Assembly (NCBI GenBank): GCA_026913215.1
Contig: JAPTYK010000001.1
Coordinates: forward strand, 3,844,001-3,908,000
DNA from: Streptomyces diastatochromogenes
Lineage (GTDB): Bacteria; Actinomycetota; Actinomycetes; Streptomycetales; Streptomycetaceae
DNA: 64,000 bases
Direction: 5' to 3'
The translations under genes and the position numbers were made by a program. Each line of letters begins with the position of its first letter. The first letter of the stretch is position 1. The notes under the pieces were generated by a model. It saw only the letters and a program-made list of their open reading frames with translations. It ran no database searches and was not told where the DNA came from. Positions 55,442 through 63,653 of this stretch are shown piece by piece.

Positions 55442-56861
55442 TCAGGGTGGCTGCGGGCCTGGGGGTTGTTCAGGTAGAGGGCGATGTTGCGGACCGCGGC
55501 GGTGAGTTCCTCGATCACGCGGGCGGCCTGTTCCGCGTTGTGGAAGACCGGGCGGTCGGCGAGGGAGCGGCTCAGCTCCTCCGCCGCCCGGGCGGCGGGG
55601 TTGACTTCCTCGCCGGCCGGGAGGGCGGCCGTGGGGCGAGGACGGGCACGGGAGCGGGCGCGGGGCCGCGGTCTGAGGGGCCGGGGCGTACGGCTCGGGA
55701 TCCGGGCGGTAGCCGTCGAAGGACGGCGAGAAGGTGCCGGAGCCGGTGGCCAGGGAGGTGGGCGCCTCCTCCCGGAGGTGCTGCGGGGCCGGGGCGGGAG
55801 CCGGGGCCGAGGCCTGGACCTGGTCGTACTGCGGGGCCGGAACCGGAGCCGGAGCCGGGGCAGGGGCGGGGGCGGGCGCCGGAGCCGGAGCAGGGGTATG
55901 GGCATAGGCCTGGGCCTGGGCCTGGTCGTACTGCGGAGCCGCGAGCGTGGCCGGTGCCTGCTCGTACTCCCTGACCGAGGCCTGCTCGTACGGCGCGACC
56001 TGGGTCTGGTCGTACTCCTGACCGGTGCCTGCTCGTACTCCCTGGTCGGCATCTGGTCGTACGGAGCACCGGGTGCCTGCTCGTACTGCGGGGCCGGGAG
56101 GTGGGCCTGGCGGGCTCGGGGGAGGAGGAGGCGGTCGAAGCCGGGGAAGGCGGGGGTGACGGGGTGGGCGGCGGTCTGGGCGTACTCGCTCTGCCACTGG
56201 GCGCGGTAGTACTCCACCTGGTCCTCGCAGGAGGAGCGGGAGTGGAAGACCGCGGTGTCGTCGCCGAGGTCCGGGTACCAGAGGTTGGGGCCGGGGAAGC
56301 GGACGGTCCGCATGCGGGGCTTGATCTGCTCGGCGCACCCCATGCAGCAGCCCTCCGGCACGAGGAGCGGGATGCCGCCGGTCTGCTCCGGGCGCCGGGG
56401 GCCGCCCTCGGGGCGGTACTCCCCGTGGTGGCAGGGCGGCAGTTCGCCGCAGGCCCGGCAGACGGCGTAGTGCTCGGGGAGGACCTGCCAGTCCTGGCTG
56501 GCGGGGGCGCACCAGTGCTTCACCGCCGAGCGGGGGAGGTTCTCGTCGCGCAGGGCGAGGACCACCGGCCGCTTGTAGAACTCGGCGCGCTCGGGGCCGG
56601 TTTGAAGGACTGGTTCTCGGCCCGCCGCAGTTCGTTGGCGTGCCACCACAGCTCGACGTGCTCGTTCCACGCCTTCTCATAGGACTTCGGCCATGAGTTG
56701 CCGGGGTATCCGGTGATCTCCAGGACGCGCCAGGCCTGTCGGTCGAGCACGACGATGGAGCCGGCCCGGAGCCGCAGATGCGTTCCCTTGCCGCCCTCGT
56801 CCGGCCAGTCGTGGCGGCCGATGAGGGTGGGCTGGTCTGGGAGCCACCTGCGAATCTGCAT
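55442..56861 (-). CDS. Hypothetical Cys-rich protein with YEQ/YDQ and Pro-Ala repeats (several frameshifts)
   Basis: About 475 residues; family not recognised. The first third is a globular domain with Trp-rich segments (PDQPTLIGRHDW; VLEITGYPGNSWPKSYEKAW). The middle has CRACGELPPCHHGEY, EGCCMGCAEQIKPR and SSCEDQVEYYRAQW, suggesting zinc binding. A low-complexity region then repeats Tyr-Asp/Glu-Gln units and PAPAPAP, and the C-terminal NPAARAAEELSRSLADRPVF, VIEELTAAVRNIALYLNNPQA is helical. Frame changes near 56600, 56035, 55640 (two) and 55450. In one frame the reading runs on to 55366 inside the tRNA, so 55442 is preferred. Confidence 0.65.
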
Positions 56862-56878
56862 GACACGCTCCTAGGCAA

Positions 56879-56896
56879 TGAAACTTCGTAGTTTCA
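56879..56896. promoter_or_regulatory. Perfect inverted repeat upstream of the Cys-rich protein gene
   Basis: TGAAACT-TCGT-AGTTTCA (7-4-7) lies 18 bases upstream of the start at 56861, a good position for a repressor operator. Confidence 0.6.
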
Positions 56897-57264
56897 ACTG
56901 GGGCAGTAGGTGACATTCTGAACAATTTAGGCGTCGGCTTCGGGTTAGACACGCTCACAGCGCTGATCGATTGAAGGCCGGAAAGGCCTTCTGAGCCGGG
57001 CACTTCGCTTTCCCCGCCCGGCGGGACCCCCGGGTGCGCGTCCTCCGGGGAGGCCGCTTCGGAGCGGGACCGTACCGTCCCCACACCCACTCGTACGCGT
57101 GACATCGCTTCCACCGGTGCCATCCCGTACGTATGCATCGTGCCGCGTGAGGGCCGCCGACGGCTCCGGACGGGGGTTTCCGGGTCCGGCGAGATGGTAA
57201 AGCGGGTGCTCCGCCGGGGCGGGGGCCGTACGGTTCGGGGAATCACGGAGAGAGGGGTGTGGAG
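56897..57264. other. Intergenic region, hairpin only
   Basis: A 368-bp divergent region between the Cys-rich protein and macrodomain genes. GAAGGCC-GGAAA-GGCCTTC (56973-56991) is a 7-bp hairpin. I see no gene in it. Confidence 0.5.
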
Positions 57265-57779
57265 ATGAGGGTCGTGCTCGTCCAGGGGGACATCACCGCA
57301 GAGGCGGTGGACGCGGTGGTCAACGCGGCGAACTCCTCGCTCCTCGGGGGCGGCGGGGTCGACGGGGCCATCCACCGGAAGGGCGGCCCGGAGATCCTCG
57401 CGGCCTGCGAGGACCTGCGCCGCTCGCACTACGGCAAGGGCTGCCGACCGGGCGGGCCGTGGCGACCACGGCGGGGCGGCTGCCGGCCCGGTACGTGATC
57501 CACACGGTCGGGCCGGTCTGGTCGCGGGACGAGGACCGCTCGGAGCTGCTGGCCTCCTGCTACCGCGAATCGCTGCGGGTCGCGGACGAGTTGGGGGCCC
57601 GTACGGTCGCGTTCCCGGCGATCTCCACCGGGATCTACGGCTGGCCGATGGCGGACGGCGCCCGGATCGCCGTCGAGACGGTGCGGGCGGCCCGTACCGG
57701 GGTGGAGGAGGTCCGCTTCGTCCTCTTCGACGCGGCGGCGTACGCGGCTTTCGAGGCGGCGGTGAAGGACATCTCGTGA
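57265..57779 (+). CDS. Macrodomain protein, O-acetyl-ADP-ribose deacetylase-like (frameshift near 57445)
   Basis: About 171 residues, a single macrodomain. VLVQGDITAEAVDAVVNAANSSLLGGGGVDGAIH (key residues Asp, Asn-Ala-Ala-Asn and GGGGVDGAI) bind and hydrolyse ADP-ribose derivatives. VIHTVGPVW and AFPAISTGIYGWP complete the ligand pocket. The two halves join by one missing base near 57445 to give GKGLPTGRAVAT. ATG 57265 is chosen; a GTG at 57259 is in frame. Confidence 0.88.
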
Positions 57780-58209
57780 CGGCCTGCGCCACGAGTGTCG
57801 AATTCCTTTTCCCTTTCTGATCGTCCGCTCGATTCCTCGGGGGCGGGGACGCGCCGTACCGTCCTTTCGCGAGGGAGATTGGCGGAAAATCTGCCGGAAC
57901 GCTTCCTCCCTTGCGGCGCACCGGTCGTGCCGTCCCCGGAGGGCCTCCGGACCCCCTTCGCCCGCGTGAGCTGCGGCTTCATTCACCCCTGAGGGGTTTA
58001 TCGGCTTGTCCTCACGCTTGCGGGGGAATCGGGCGCTCCGGGGTGGTTCGCCGGGGATTCGGTGGGCAACTCTGGATTCGCGACGTCGAGCACGAAAGAC
58101 CGGGGCGGTCGGCCAACTGCCTTGGGAATGGCCGTACTTCACAGCAGTTCCGTAGCGAAGTTCCGTGCACCAGCACCAGCACCAGCTTTCAGTTCCCGGA
58201 GGAACAGAC
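57780..58209. other. Intergenic region upstream of the small secreted protein
   Basis: 430 bp with no supported gene. ACCCC-TGA-GGGGT (57985-57997) is a small hairpin after several T-rich stretches. The rest is presumably promoter and leader of the gene at 58210. Confidence 0.45.
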
Positions 58210-58515
58210 ATGGCAAGCATCCGTACCGCCCGCATCCTCGCCGCTGCCGCCGCCCTGCCCCTCGCCGCCGCGCTCTTCGCGGGAGTGGCCCAGGCCGACA
58301 ACGGCGGTTTCGCGGACGACGGATCGAACACGAGCGTCGCCACGATCATCGGCAGCGGCGTCGGCGGGAGCAACCTCGGCAACTCGACCACGACGCAGCA
58401 GGTGGCGACCGGTTCCGGTGCCTCCAACCAGAACAACACCGCGAGCGTGAACGGCTCCGCCCTCACCCACATCTCCCAGTCCAACAACGTGGTGAACTTC
58501 CACCCGTGGTGGTGA
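58210..58515 (+). CDS. Small secreted Asn/Ser/Thr/Gly-rich protein
   Basis: A 101-residue preprotein with a strong GGAGGAA site before the ATG. The signal peptide (RTARILAAAAALPLAAALFAGVAQA) leaves a mature protein of about 75 residues rich in Asn, Ser, Thr, Gly and Gln, with NTSVATIIGSG, GNSTTTQQVATGSGASNQNN and SQSNNVVNFHPWW. It has no cysteine and is not a chaplin or rodlin by sequence. The spacing of Ser, Gln and Asn recalls curlin-like amyloid strands, but that is inference. The long upstream region suggests regulated expression. Confidence 0.8.
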   Translation: MASIRTARILAAAAALPLAAALFAGVAQADNGGFADDGSNTSVATIIGSGVGGSNLGNSTTTQQVATGSGASNQNNTASVNGSALTHISQSNNVVNFHPWW

Positions 58516-58640
58516 CCCGCGGTGCGGGGACCGGCCCGACGGGGGGCGTGACCGTGGTGTGAGCGACGGCCCGCGCGCAGGTGCTTCGGCATCGGCGCGC
58601 GGGCCGTCGCGCGTTCGCGCGCCTTGACACGGATATGGAA

Positions 58641-58657
58641 TCTGACGGACAGTCAGA
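58641..58657. promoter_or_regulatory. Operator-like inverted repeat before the acyl-CoA gene cluster
   Basis: TCTGAC-GGACA-GTCAGA (6-5-6) lies 31 bp upstream of the first gene, and TTGACA at 58624-58629 could be its -35 element. The size and position fit a TetR-type regulator, such as those controlling actinobacterial lipid catabolism. Confidence 0.6.
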
Positions 58658-58688
58658 AACCTCAGTCGTTCCACGGGAGGCCGTCGCC

Positions 58689-59850
58689 GTGCACCTCGCC
58701 CCGACCGAGCGGCAGCTGCGGCTGCGCGCCGAACTCCGCGCGTACTTCCGGGAAGTGATGCCCGACGGCCCGCCGCCCGCGAGCGACGCCGCCGCCCAGC
58801 GCGCGCTGCTCCGCCGGATCGGCGCCGACGGGCTCCTCGGACTCGGCTGGCCCGAGGAGTACGGGGGCAGGGCCGGGGGCCCGACGAGCAGTTCGTCTTC
58901 TTCGACGAGGCGTACCGCGCGGGCGCCCCCGTCTCGATGGTCACCCTCAACACCGTCGGGCCGACGCTCATGGCGTACGGGACGGAGGAGCAGAAGGCCT
59001 TCTTCCTGCCCCGGATCCTGCGCGGCGAGACCGTCTTCGCCATCGGCTACAGCGAACCCGAGGCCGGCACCGACCTCGCCTCGCTCCGGACCCGCGCGGT
59101 CCGCGACGGATCCCACTGGCTGATCGACGGGCAGAAGATCTTCACCTCCAACGCCCAGAACGCCGACTGGATCTGGCTCGCCTGCCGCACCGACCCCGAC
59201 GCGCCCCCGCACCGGGGCATCTCCATCGTCCTGGTCCCCACGGACTCCCCCGGCTTCTCCTGGACCCCGATCGAGACCGTGGGCGGGCTGACGACCACCG
59301 CCACCCACTACGACGGCATACGCGTCCCCGGAGGCAACCTCGTGGGGCCCGAGCACGGCGGCTGGGGACTCATCACCAGCCAGCTCAACCACGAGCGGGT
59401 CGCGCTCGCCGCGATCGGCATGCAGGCCGAGGACTTCTTCGCGGCCGTCCTCGACCGGGCGCGCACCCCGACCCGGTGACGGGCGGCGCCGCGTCGACGA
59501 GCCCTGGGTCCGGATCCGGGCCGCCGAGGCACACGCCCGGCTGGCCGCGACCCGCCTGCTGAACTGGCGCCTCGTCGGTGACGTGGGGGCCGGGCGGCTG
59601 GCCCCGGGCGACGCGAGCGGCGTGAAGTTCGCGGGCACCGAGTCGGCGGTGGAGGTCTACCGGATCTGCCAGGAGATCGCCGGCGGGGCGGGGACCGTGC
59701 GCACCGGATCGCCCGGGGAGTTCGACGGCGGCGAGCTGGAGCGCATGAACCGGGCCGCGCAGATCAACACCTTCGGGGAGGCGTGAGCGAGGTGCAGCGC
59801 GAGATCGTCGCGAGGATGCGGCTCGGCATGAAGGCGAGGGGCGGCGATGA
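58689..59850 (+). CDS. Acyl-CoA dehydrogenase, FadE28/ChsE-like (about five frameshifts)
   Basis: About 390 residues. EYGG, FAIGYSEPEAGTDLASLRTRA (flavin and substrate contacts), LIDGQKIFTSNAQNADW and NHERVALAA are acyl-CoA dehydrogenase blocks. The C-terminal NRAAQINTFGGGVSEVQREIVA motif is restored only by assuming a lost G at 59775. Other shifts lie near 58880, 59475 (two) and 59840. The true stop (KARGRR-stop) should overlap the next ATG at 59847. It probably pairs with the second dehydrogenase at 60760 as a heterotetramer, like FadE28-FadE29. Confidence 0.87.
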
Positions 59851-60758
59851 GCGGCACGGACGACGCGCTGTACGAGCGGCTCACGGCCTTCGTGGGGCGG
59901 TCCGCCGCCAGCGCCGGGACCGGCAAGGACCCGGTCAACCTGCCCATGATCCGGCACTGGTGCGAGGCGATGGGGGACGCCCACCCCGCGTACGGGGGAC
60001 CGGACGCCGTCGCGCCCCCGACCATGCTCCAGGCCTGGACGATGGGCGGCCTCTCCGGGCACACCGCCCGCTCCTCGGCGTACGAGGAGCTGTTCGCCCT
60101 CCTCGACGGGGCCGGATACACCTCGGTCGTCGCCACCGACTGCGAGCAGGAGTACCTGCGGCCGCTCCGCCCCGGCGACGAGATCGGCTTCGACACCGTC
60201 ATCGAGTCCGTGTCGGAGCGCAAGACCACCAAGCTCGGCACCGGGCACTTCGTGACGACGCGCACCGACGTCCGGGCGGGCGGCGAACTCGCGGGCACGC
60301 ACCGCTTCCGCATCCTCAAGTACGCCCCCGCCGCCCGGCCGGACAGGAAGCCGGAGCCCCGCAGGCCCCGGCCCGTCGTCAACCGGGACAACGCCGGCTT
60401 CTGGGAGGGCGTGGCCGGGCACCGGCTCCTGATCCAGCGCTGCGGCGCGTGCGAGGAGCTGCGCTTCCCCTGGCTGCCGGGGTGCAACGCCTGCGGCTCG
60501 CGGGAGTGGGACACGGTCGAGGCGAGCGGCGAGGGGACCGTCTACTCGTACGTGGTCATGCACCACCCGTCCTTCCCCGCCTTCGACCCCCCGTACGCGG
60601 TCGGGCTGATCGAGCTCGCCGAGGGCGTGCGGATCATCAGCAACGTGGTGGGGGTGCCGTACGACAAGGTGCGGATCGGGATGCCCGTACGCCTGGAGTT
60701 CCTGCGGGTCGACGAGGAGCTCGAACTTCCCGTCTTCCGCGCGGGAGGGGAGGACTGA
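59847..60758 (+). CDS. Bifunctional MaoC-like hydratase/DUF35 OB-fold protein (ChsH2-like)
   Basis: A 303-residue protein. An N-terminal hot-dog domain (NLPMIRHWCEAMGDAHPAY; PPTMLQAWTM) is joined at about residue 175 to a DUF35 domain with a zinc ribbon (CGACEELRFPWLPGCNACG) and OB fold (GTVYSYVVMHHPSFPAF). The same architecture occurs in mycobacterial ChsH2, which hydrates an enoyl-CoA with ChsH1 and docks the Ltp2 aldolase through its DUF35 part. It is in the same operon as ChsH1- and Ltp2-like genes. The frame is intact. Confidence 0.92.
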   Translation: MSGTDDALYERLTAFVGRSAASAGTGKDPVNLPMIRHWCEAMGDAHPAYGGPDAVAPPTMLQAWTMGGLSGHTARSSAYEELFALLDGAGYTSVVATDCEQEYLRPLRPGDEIGFDTVIESVSERKTTKLGTGHFVTTRTDVRAGGELAGTHRFRILKYAPAARPDRKPEPRRPRPVVNRDNAGFWEGVAGHRLLIQRCGACEELRFPWLPGCNACGSREWDTVEASGEGTVYSYVVMHHPSFPAFDPPYAVGLIELAEGVRIISNVVGVPYDKVRIGMPVRLEFLRVDEELELPVFRAGGED

Positions 60759-60759
60759 C

Positions 60760-61783
60760 ATGGACTTCACCCCCACCGAGGAGCAGGAGGCCGCCCGGGA
60801 GCTGGCCGCGCGGATCTTCGCCGACCTCTCCGGGCACGAGCGGCTCCGGGCCGCCGGGACCGGCACGGACGCCGAGCTCTGGAAGGCGCTCTGCGCGGCC
60901 GGACTCCCGGGCGCCGTCGAGGAGACCGGCCTGCTCGGCCTGGTCCTCCTCCTGGAGGAGCAGGGGCGCAGGACGGCACAGGTGCCGTTCGCCGCGAGCT
61001 GTGTGTACGGGATCCTCGCCGTCTCCCGGCACGGTACGGAGGAGCAGCGGGCCCGGCTCCTGCCCGGCCTCCGCGAGGGCACGACGGTGGTGACGGGCGC
61101 CTTCCCGGCGGCCGTCTCCTCCCGTACGGGGCGGCTCACCGGGACCGTCGACTGGGTGCCCTGGCTCAGGGACGCCACCCATGTGCTCGTACCGGACGAG
61201 GACCGGGCCCTGTGGCTGGTCCGCACCGAGGACGCGGCCGCCGTCGAGGCCGTCGAGCTCACCGCGCCCTGGGCCGCCGCCCGGCTCGTCCTGGACGGGG
61301 CGCCGGGGAGCGGCTCGGCCGGTCCGGCCCGGACGCCCACGACGACGTGCTCGCCGCCGCGCGGATCGCGTTCGCCGGACTCCAGGCCGGGTGTGCGCCG
61401 GGTCCCTCGCCCTGGCCGTGGAGTACACCTCCGTACGGGAGCAGTTCGGCCGCCCGCTCTCGACCCACCAGGCGGTGCAACTGCGCGCCGCCGACGCCCA
61501 CATGGACACCGAGGCCATCCGGGTCACGGCCTACGAGGCCGCCTGGCGCCACGACCAGGGCCTCGACGCCGCCGCGGCGGCCCTGACCGCCGCCTGGTGG
61601 GCCTCCGAGGCGGGCAAGCGGGTCGTGCACGCCGGGCAGCACCTGCACGGCGGCATGGGCGCCGACCTCGACCACCCCGTCCACCGGCACTTCCTGTGGG
61701 GCCGGCAGCTCGACGCGTACCTGGGCTGCGGCACCGAACTCCTCGCCGGACTCGGCGACCTGCTCGCGGAGGGAGACGCGTGA
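60760..61783 (+). CDS. Acyl-CoA dehydrogenase, FadE29/ChsE-like (two frameshifts)
   Basis: About 342 residues. The N-terminus MDFTPTEEQEAARELAARIF and C-terminal EYTSVREQFGRPLSTHQAVQ, AGQHLHGGMGADLDHPVHRHF are dehydrogenase blocks. It is shorter and more divergent than its partner at 58689, as for the non-FAD-contributing subunit of heteromeric dehydrogenases. Shifts near 61320 and 61395 equal one base each. It starts one base after the previous gene and its TGA overlaps the next start. Confidence 0.87.
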
Positions 61784-62085
61784 TGAAACCGGGGGACGGG
61801 CCGGTACCGACCGGCACGGCGATGCGAGCGGGGGACGGGCCGGTGCCGACCGGCACGGCGATGCGGCCGGGGGACGGGCCGGTACCGACCGGCACCGCGA
61901 TGCGACTGGGGGATGAGCCGGTGCCGACCGGCACCGCGATGCGGCCGGGGGATGAGCCGGGGCCTACCGGCACCGCGATGCGAGCGGGGGACGAGCCGGG
62001 GCCTACCGGCACCGCGATGCGAGCGGGGGACGAGCTGGTACCCACCGCCATCGCGATGCGGCCGGGGGACGAGCTCGCGCCGCTC
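61783..62085 (+). repeat. 39-bp tandem repeat, seven extra copies of the gene start
   Basis: Units start with ATG at 61783, 61822, 61861, 61900, 61939, 61978, 62017 and 62056. Each encodes 13 residues of the type MRPGDGPVPTGTA. The eighth (MRPGDELAPLSIP) continues into the conserved protein. Units differ at a few positions (GGGCCGGTACCG versus GAGCCGGGGCCT), so the array is not an assembly stutter of a single read. Confidence 0.92.
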
Positions 62086-62439
62086 AGCATCCCGATCACC
62101 CGCACCCTGATCGTCGCCGGGGCCGTCGCCTCCCGCGACTACCAGGACGTGCACCACGACGCCGAGCTGGCCCGGGAGAAGGGCTCCCCGGACATCTTCA
62201 TGAACATCCTCACGACCAACGGGCTCGTCGGCCGGTACGTCACCGACCGCTTCGGCCCCCGGGCCGTCCTGCGGAAGGTCGCCATCCGGCTCGGCGCCCC
62301 CAACTACCCGGGGGACACCATGGTCCTGACCGGGACGGTCACGGACGTCGAAGGGGACACGGCGAGCGTCCGGGTCGTCGGCGCCAACGGGCTCGGACAC
62401 CACGTCACCGGGACCGTCACCGTGGAGGTGACGCGATGA
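61783..62439 (+). CDS. MaoC-family dehydratase (ChsH1-like) with repeated N-terminus
   Basis: A 218-residue reading from ATG 61783, or 127 residues if translation starts at 62056, which matches the usual family length. The hot-dog core has ASRDYQDVHHDAELAREKGSPD with the catalytic region, and NILTTNGLVGRYVTDRFGP. All eight in-frame ATGs are possible starts; the first overlaps the upstream stop (TGATG). It should form the ChsH1-ChsH2-like hydratase with the protein at 59847. The 91-residue repeat extension has no counterpart in the family that I know of. Confidence 0.88.
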   Translation: MKPGDGPVPTGTAMRAGDGPVPTGTAMRPGDGPVPTGTAMRLGDEPVPTGTAMRPGDEPGPTGTAMRAGDEPGPTGTAMRAGDELVPTAIAMRPGDELAPLSIPITRTLIVAGAVASRDYQDVHHDAELAREKGSPDIFMNILTTNGLVGRYVTDRFGPRAVLRKVAIRLGAPNYPGDTMVLTGTVTDVEGDTASVRVVGANGLGHHVTGTVTVEVTR

Positions 62440-63601
62440 GCCTCCGCGAAGCGGACGCGCTCGGCGGGCGGGCGGCCGTCGTCGGCATCGGGGCGACCGA
62501 GTTCTCCAAGGACTCGGGCCGCAGCGAACTCTCCCTCGCCGTCGAGGCCGTGCGCGCGGCCCTCGACGACGCCGGGCTCGTCCCCGCCGACGTCGACGGC
62601 CTGGTCACCTTCACCATGGACACCAACCCCGAGATCACCGTCGCCCAGGCGGCCGGCATCGGCGAGCTCTCGTTCTTCTCCCGCGTGCACTACGGCGGCG
62701 GCGCCGCCTGCGCCACCGTGCAGCAGGCCGCGCTCGCCGTCGCCTCGGGGTCGCCGAGGTCGTCGTCTGCTACCGGGCCTTCAACGAGCGCTCCGGCCGC
62801 CGCTTCGGCTCCGGCGTCCAGCAGCGCGAGCCCTCCGCCGAGGGCGCCGCGCTCGGCTGGCAGCTGCCCTTCGGGCTGCTCACCCCGGCCTCCTGGGTCG
62901 CCATGGCCGCCCAGCGGTACCTGCACGCGTACGGGCTCACCCCGGACGCCTTCGGGCACGTGGCGGTGACGGACCGGAAGTACGCGGCCACCAACCCCGC
63001 CGCGTACTTCCACGGCAAGCCGATCACCCTCGCCGACCACGCCGCCTCGCGCTGGATCGCCGAGCCGCTCCGGCTCCTCGACTGCTGTCAGGAGACCGAC
63101 GGCGGCCAGGCGATCGTCGTCACCTCCGTCGAACGCGCCCGCGACCTGCCGCGCCCGCCCGCCGTGATCCTGGCGGCGGCCCAGGGCGCGGGGCGGAAGC
63201 AGGAGGCCATGACCAGCTTCTACCGGGACGGGCTGACCGGGCTGCCGGAGATGGGCGTCGTGGCCCGGCAGCTCTGGCGGACCTCCGGGCTCGCGCCCTC
63301 CGACATCGACGTGGGCATCGTCTACGACCACTTCACCCCGTTCGTCCTGATGCAGCTGGAGGAGTTCGGCTTCTGCGGGCCCGGGGAGGCGGCCGACTTC
63401 GTCGCGGCCGAAGCGCTCCCGCTGAACACCCACGGGGGGCAGCTCGGCGAGGCCTACCTCCACGGCATGAACGGCATCGCGGAGGCGGTACGGCAGATCC
63501 GCGGGACGTCGGTGAATCAGATACCCGGCGCGGCCCGGACCTTGGTCACGGCGGGCACGGGGGTTCCCACGTCCGGGTTGATCCTGGGCACGGACGGCTG
63601 A
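62436..63601 (+). CDS. Thiolase-fold lipid-transfer protein/aldolase (Ltp2-like) (frameshift near 62750)
   Basis: About 388 residues. AAVVGIGATEFSKDSGRSELSLAVEA opens the thiolase fold; VHYGGGAACATVQQAALAV replaces the usual active-site Cys segment. FYRDGLTGLPEMG, VGIVYDHFTPFVLMQLEEFGFC and LNTHGGQLGEAYLHGMNG follow. These features fit Ltp2-type retro-aldolases that cleave a beta-hydroxyacyl-CoA side chain with help of a DUF35 protein. A missing G in TCGGGGTCGCC joins the frames. The ATGA overlap couples it to the MaoC gene. Confidence 0.9.
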
Positions 63602-63653
63602 GGCGACGGCCTGAGCGGTGGCCGGGAGGGGCGGGCGGTTCTTCACTCGCGCC

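Noticed and set aside
58210..58515. Chaplin or rodlin gene
   Set aside because: The chaplin domain (paired Cys, GVLSGN-type motif) and rodlin sequence are absent.
59783..61093. A 436-codon plus-strand frame within the CoA cluster
   Set aside because: Its first 22 codons are the shifted C-terminus of the acyl-CoA dehydrogenase; the rest is an out-of-frame shadow of the MaoC-DUF35 gene.
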